A stretch of DNA of 64,000 nt from assembly GCA_951394045.1 (NCBI GenBank), contig OX595998.1, positions 1 through 64,000 on the forward strand. Reading direction: 5' to 3'. This DNA is from Nitzschia sp. DOCU1. Lineage: Eukaryota; Bacillariophyta; Bacillariophyceae; Bacillariales; Bacillariaceae. Shown one piece after another: positions 60,073 to 64,000 of this stretch; positions within the stretch are counted from its first letter, which is position 1; each line of letters begins with the position of its first letter. The translations under genes were made by a program, and so were the position numbers. The notes below the pieces were generated by a model. That model was given only the letters and a program-made list of their open reading frames with translations. It did no database searches and had not been told where the DNA came from.

Positions 60073-61495
60073 ATGGGTGTTGTTACCCCCTTCATCTACG
60101 GCGTCATCCCGATCCTACTTGCCACGGCAACGAAGGCATTTCCCCCTCCATCGAAGAAAGGTGGAGGAGAACGAATCGAGTCTTGGGGCGACCATGATTC
60201 ATGGTCGATTGTAAGGCCAAGTACATCGGGTACGTCGAAACTGTAAGAAACAGGTCGCCTTTATGGTAGACTGCTGCTTGTTGTCGAGGACTCAGCCACC
60301 TCGTCATTGTTATTTGATGATCCTCCCCTTTTCAGAGCCAAGAGTTTCGTTGGAACAGGAACTTAATAGACTTCTGGCAGTGACGGTAGAGGTGGACTTT
60401 CTCTTGGCCAACGCCGACAAGGCGGCCCTCGCGAAAGTGGCGATTTTTCCTTATGGACAGTGCGGTATGGACTCTCCCGTGCTGGATGGATCCGGGACCT
60501 TCTGCCATACAGATGAACAAGAGAAATGCGTGGAGGGTCCAGATAGCGGTGAAGACAACGATGGCCCAGTCCTGTATACCGCAACGTACAGGTTTCAACA
60601 TCTCAACGCCACGGCACCAGTTTCAGTGGGGTCGTCGTTATTGTGGAATTCCGAAACCGATACGCTGGCATTCTGTGGTCGCTTGTTCTTGGCCCTTGAA
60701 GACGACCTTGTCGTTTCGTTTCACGACATCAACTTTGAGTACTACATTGATTTGAGAGCCGATTTCACCGTGACGAACGCGCTACAAGCTCCACCAGCCA
60801 CGGAGACCTTCTCCGAGAGCTTTTCGTCTGCTGTTGAAACATGTTTGTGCGACGATTCCAACATCTGCTTGTCGGCTTCCGACATTCCTGCCATTCCAGT
60901 GGGCAGCGAGGTCAGGATTTGCATCCGAACTCCTACTGATGAGGATTTTGAAATCCTTGAAATTACAGAGTGGAAGTTGGAGCAGGACAATACTGGACTG
61001 TTTCGATATGCCATTCAAGATGGATTGCTGGATGGATTGACCACAATGCACTCCATGGCCCCGCACGAGGTCGTTGTTTCAACGGCCTTGGACTCTCAGT
61101 TCTTTCAAGAGGCAGAGAATGGCGTGACATTGTCCGGCTTTGTCTCGGTCCAACCTCACCAAACGGCGCATATTCGCGGGCGAGGACGAGAACTCGAACT
61201 CTACAGCAACGAACCAGCTGAGGAACGAGCCTCTAACAAGTTCAGCATCTCCCTAGAGCTACTGCTGGATTCGAGTGCGGAGGAACATCAAGGCGCCATA
61301 TCTCACACGAACGCTTATCAAGTGATGCCGTCGGACGGGATCATTCTTCTCGTCGTTTCGCTGTTTGCCTTGTTGTCTCTTCTTGTTGTTCTGGTGGTAC
61401 GGCACAGGTATGGTCCGCGTGTTGATCATCGCCACGTGCTCAACACCGGAGCTCAATATCAGGACCACAAAGAAGGGCGCCCACTTTTATTTTGA
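60073..61495 (+). CDS. Gene B, second copy with a different tail (R3)
   Basis: Exons 60073-60229 and 60336-61495 (106-nt phase-1 intron), 438 aa. The signal peptide, ectodomain and membrane span match the R2 copy except for APHEVVVST against APHEVVLST. The last roughly 27 residues differ at about ten positions (for example YGPRVDHRHVL against YDPYGDHRQEL, and GRPLLF against GRPLSS). Base differences start abruptly at about 61412, after at least 8 kb of near identity. Confidence 0.83.
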
Positions 61496-62330
61496 TGAAA
61501 TTAAGGATTAAAGCGGTAGATACAGCCAATAGAGAGGAGGCCAGGATGTGCGATGGAACTGCACGTTCCGAGGGAAGTTTCCTTGCAGTTATCGCATTTC
61601 GATAGAGGAATCTCGTCAAGTGGGGAAGGCAGACAAGATACCTCGTCGCGGCAAGAGGTCCTATTCGACTTAACGTGTGCAAATAACTACCGATAAATTT
61701 CTTGCGAACCACTTTCCGCTCCCCATCCACCACAACTGGATATTCAACATCCAAAATGCGGTTTATTGGGGTTTAAGTAGTGGTACCATGCAGTCAATCG
61801 TGAGTCTCACGACAATGCAGATGTGGGGCATGTGCAATGTGATGCCGATACCGATACCGATACACCGATACCGATTTGTGTTTGGTGGTGCTCCGATGAC
61901 ATGCTGCATTCCATGTGATCAAAAGATATGCATTCCACGTGGCTTGTCATTCGTGCGAGTATGGCTTGTTCAGCGATGACCGTTGTTTCCGTAGGCCTCG
62001 TAAAAAGTGTACCACGGTGATATTTTGACTCTAATTACCAAATTCGAATCGTTTGACTCTAGCTGCCAAACTCATGCATGAATACACCACAAAATACTAT
62101 CTTTCGAAATAATAAGTTCTAGGACATTACATGGGCATTTTCGGAAAGCGTGAGAAATTTGCTATAAAAAAGATATTGGCAGCATGGCCTAGAATCGGAC
62201 TTACTTCATACTAATCAACAAGTTTCCGCCATGGTCTAGTGAAACGAAGTGTTTTGTCGCGAAGTTTCTGCCTGCGCGCGCGCACGACTTTCCCCCTTTT
62301 GTACTGCGACTACGATGCGCTACGAAAATA
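61496..62330. other. Downstream flank of gene B (R3)
   Basis: Related to 41996-42600 with many changes. Contains CCGATA microsatellite units (61843-61875) and ATTCCACGTGG at 61932. From about 61990 the sequence has no counterpart in the window. No gene seen. Confidence 0.5.
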
Positions 62331-63166
62331 TTTATGACTGTACTGTCGGGGCCGTTCCCAACGCAGGACAGAGCATCGATGCGAGCACCGCTACCACGTG
62401 GATCACAACAGACATAATCGAAGCGATCCCTCTCTGTTTGGCACACCATCAGTGACATCTTTTGTGACCACGATAGGTTCACCTGCAATATCATACACTA
62501 CCGCTCTTAGCTGCTGAACAAGAAAAGGGTAATCATTTCGAATCGACCCTACTGGACTTACTAGCTAGAGAGAAGTAGCTCCTTTTAGTCGAATGACAAG
62601 AAGAAAGATTTTGTTTTCAGTCGATTCTCGAGCGGGGGTGGCTCTACCACGTCGAGCCGCAAACAACTGAACGCCTTTTGCCTGTCCGGTGCTGCTCTCA
62701 ACATGGAGCATGGGTGATTTGACAATAGCACAACGGCATGCTTATTGCTCCCTATTTGAAAACGGCTGGCTCAAAGCAGGATGGTGTCTTTGTTTCTTGA
62801 ATATAATTGCATCCCTGAGATGGACGCGGCGTGTTTCTTCCACTGATAACGAACGCTCCCAGGAGATAGCAAAGACGATGGTACCGATTCATTCCACCAT
62901 TGAACTTTGTGGCTGCTGGGCACTAAACGTTACAAGACGTGGTCTAATCGCAATGAACATTTTTATTTGATTTAAGAGCCACGCAGACTTCCACTGGTTG
63001 AAACTCGTGGGTGCGACTTGACGTATCTTTGCTTGCTTTTGGTTTTTAAATGATATGTATGATTGGGGTCTGCTGTGCATTTCCCCAACGACTCGGACAC
63101 ATGCAATAACTTGCTCCTGTTGGATGGGCGGATCGACATAGTTGCCATCCCCAAAACAGGGGAACG
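62331..63166. other. Start of R4: diverged 3' flank of gene A
   Basis: Patchy similarity to 56255-56815, for example CAACGCAGGACAGAGCA against CAACGCCGGACAGAGCA, and a long match from GTTACAAGACGTGGTCTA. This marks an older duplicate of the A locus without the transposon mosaic. No gene seen. Confidence 0.6.
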
Positions 63167-64000
63167 CTAATCTCCATCATCTCTCTCTGCAGAGTTGTCG
63201 CCAGAGGTTTCGGAAGTCTCTTCATGGACGGATACGGTCTTGGGAGGCTTGTTCGTCTTCTTGTCAAAGCATCCACGACGGTAGAGGATGAACAAGGTGA
63301 CGAGGAAGACGGCAAAGGCTGCCATTACAATCCCAACAAGGGCACCGGTGGAAAGTCCATTCGGCTCAGGAGTGACGATCGTAAGTGTGACCTTGAAGGA
63401 ACCCGTAAGATTCCCGTCCTCGGGGAGGAGGGCTAGGTCCCCATCCCCTCCGTCCTGCAAGATACGACGGCGTGTGGGTGCCATCTCGACGGATCCGGTG
63501 CACTCAAAATATTGATAAGGATTGCTTGGGTCGATGAATCCGGAAGTGACGGTACTCTCAAAGGCGATGCCCCTGGCAGGTGGACTAGTGGAATCAATCA
63601 CAGTCAGAGCCTGTTCCGGACCTGGGACTGCTCCCGATACAATCACAGCTCGATTATCTCCTGAATTGGAGCATCTCACGTTGTTGAAGCTCGACACTTC
63701 AAAGTTGTTAAAGTCGGAGCCGGGTGTAATGCAGATACGGAAGGTCTCACCTAGAGGGTTCATTGAAAAAACAGCAAAGTGTAAGAAACGATCAAGGCAG
63801 ATGTGATGGAAGAAAGGACCCAAGTCAACGAACGTACCAACAAAGTAATCATGAGCTCCATCGACTGGGGTTGCAGCGTTGATAGGGATGCCGGGTACGT
63901 TGCCGTCGGCACAGAGGTATGGAGTAACCAACCAGTCATCAAAAATCGTCTCCATGGTTCCAGGGTTACGCGCCAAGGCAGCGACGTTCTGAATGAAGTT
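63167..64000 (-). CDS. Gene A, third copy, diverged and partial (R4)
   Basis: Exon 2 of a gene A paralogue running off the right edge; the exon 1 part and the intron lie outside. Encodes NFIQNVAALARNPG, then DWLVTPYLCADGNVPGIP, the RICI module, a membrane span and a tail that ends GDNSAERDDGD, longer than the GDNSA of R2 and R3. Replacements cluster: ITPGSDFNNFEVSSFNNVRC for ITPDPAFENFEVFSFNDVSC, and TSPPARG for NNPPPRG. Adjacent stretches are unchanged even at the DNA level. Patchy divergence of this kind suggests gene conversion among copies. Confidence 0.83.
   Translation of the reverse strand, partial: NFIQNVAALARNPGTMETIFDDWLVTPYLCADGNVPGIPINAATPVDGAHDYFVGTFVDLGPFFHHICLDRFLHFAVFSMNPLGETFRICITPGSDFNNFEVSSFNNVRCSNSGDNRAVIVSGAVPGPEQALTVIDSTSPPARGIAFESTVTSGFIDPSNPYQYFECTGSVEMAPTRRRILQDGGDGDLALLPEDGNLTGSFKVTLTIVTPEPNGLSTGALVGIVMAAFAVFLVTLFILYRRGCFDKKTNKPPKTVSVHEETSETSGDNSAERDDGD

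Overview
This is eukaryotic DNA, most likely from a diatom or close stramenopile relative. The evidence is TTAGGG-type telomere repeats, short GT-AG introns (82 and 106 nt), a Ty1/copia element with the DSH protease motif common in diatom CoDi elements, and secreted proteins starting with a PPC-like NDxC domain. No species name is claimed. It looks like a recombinogenic chromosome end built largely of mobile-element debris.

Layout. 1-2592 (minus) is the 5' part of an XRN-family 5'-3' exoribonuclease gene that runs off the left edge. 2593-7078 has no gene I recognise. 7079-7556 is a perfect (CCCTAA)n telomere array that ends inside a truncated gypsy LTR. 8140-19162 is a chain of subtelomere-like repeat units, each ending in the same pyrimidine-rich tract plus 2-4 CCCTAA hexamers. 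An intact Ty3/gypsy element (11803-17552, target duplication CACTA) sits in this chain. All telomere tracts face the same way, as at a left chromosome end.

From 19164 to the right edge the window consists of related segments: R1 (19164-30976), R2 (30977 to about 42.6 kb), R3 (about 50.6-62.0 kb) and the start of a diverged R4 (about 62.3 kb onward). R1-R3 share a mosaic of dead elements: a Harbinger transposase start (R1 and R3 only), a partial LTR, gypsy gag-protease shards, an IS630/Tc1-type transposase core, a non-LTR reverse transcriptase end, a C2H2 tail and a solo LTR. A second intact gypsy element (23868-29617, minus, target duplication CAGCC) interrupts R1 only; R2 and R3 keep the empty site. 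R2 and R3 continue into a divergent gene pair. Gene A (minus) and gene B (plus) both encode a signal peptide, a cysteine-containing ectodomain, one C-terminal membrane span and a short tail, and each has one phase-1 intron. R4 begins with a third, diverged gene A cut by the window edge. Between R2 and R3 lie a decayed copia element, a degenerate minisatellite, a palindrome-bearing direct repeat and a nearly full-length Harbinger transposase pseudogene.

The cellular genes supported here are the exoribonuclease, three copies of A and two of B. A and B share a module pattern and a short intergenic region with repeated motifs, so I infer related cell-surface proteins that may be co-regulated. Their near-identical ectodomains with sharply diverged tails or patches suggest duplication followed by gene conversion. 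Coordinates of spliced genes are given as outer bounds, with exons in the text.
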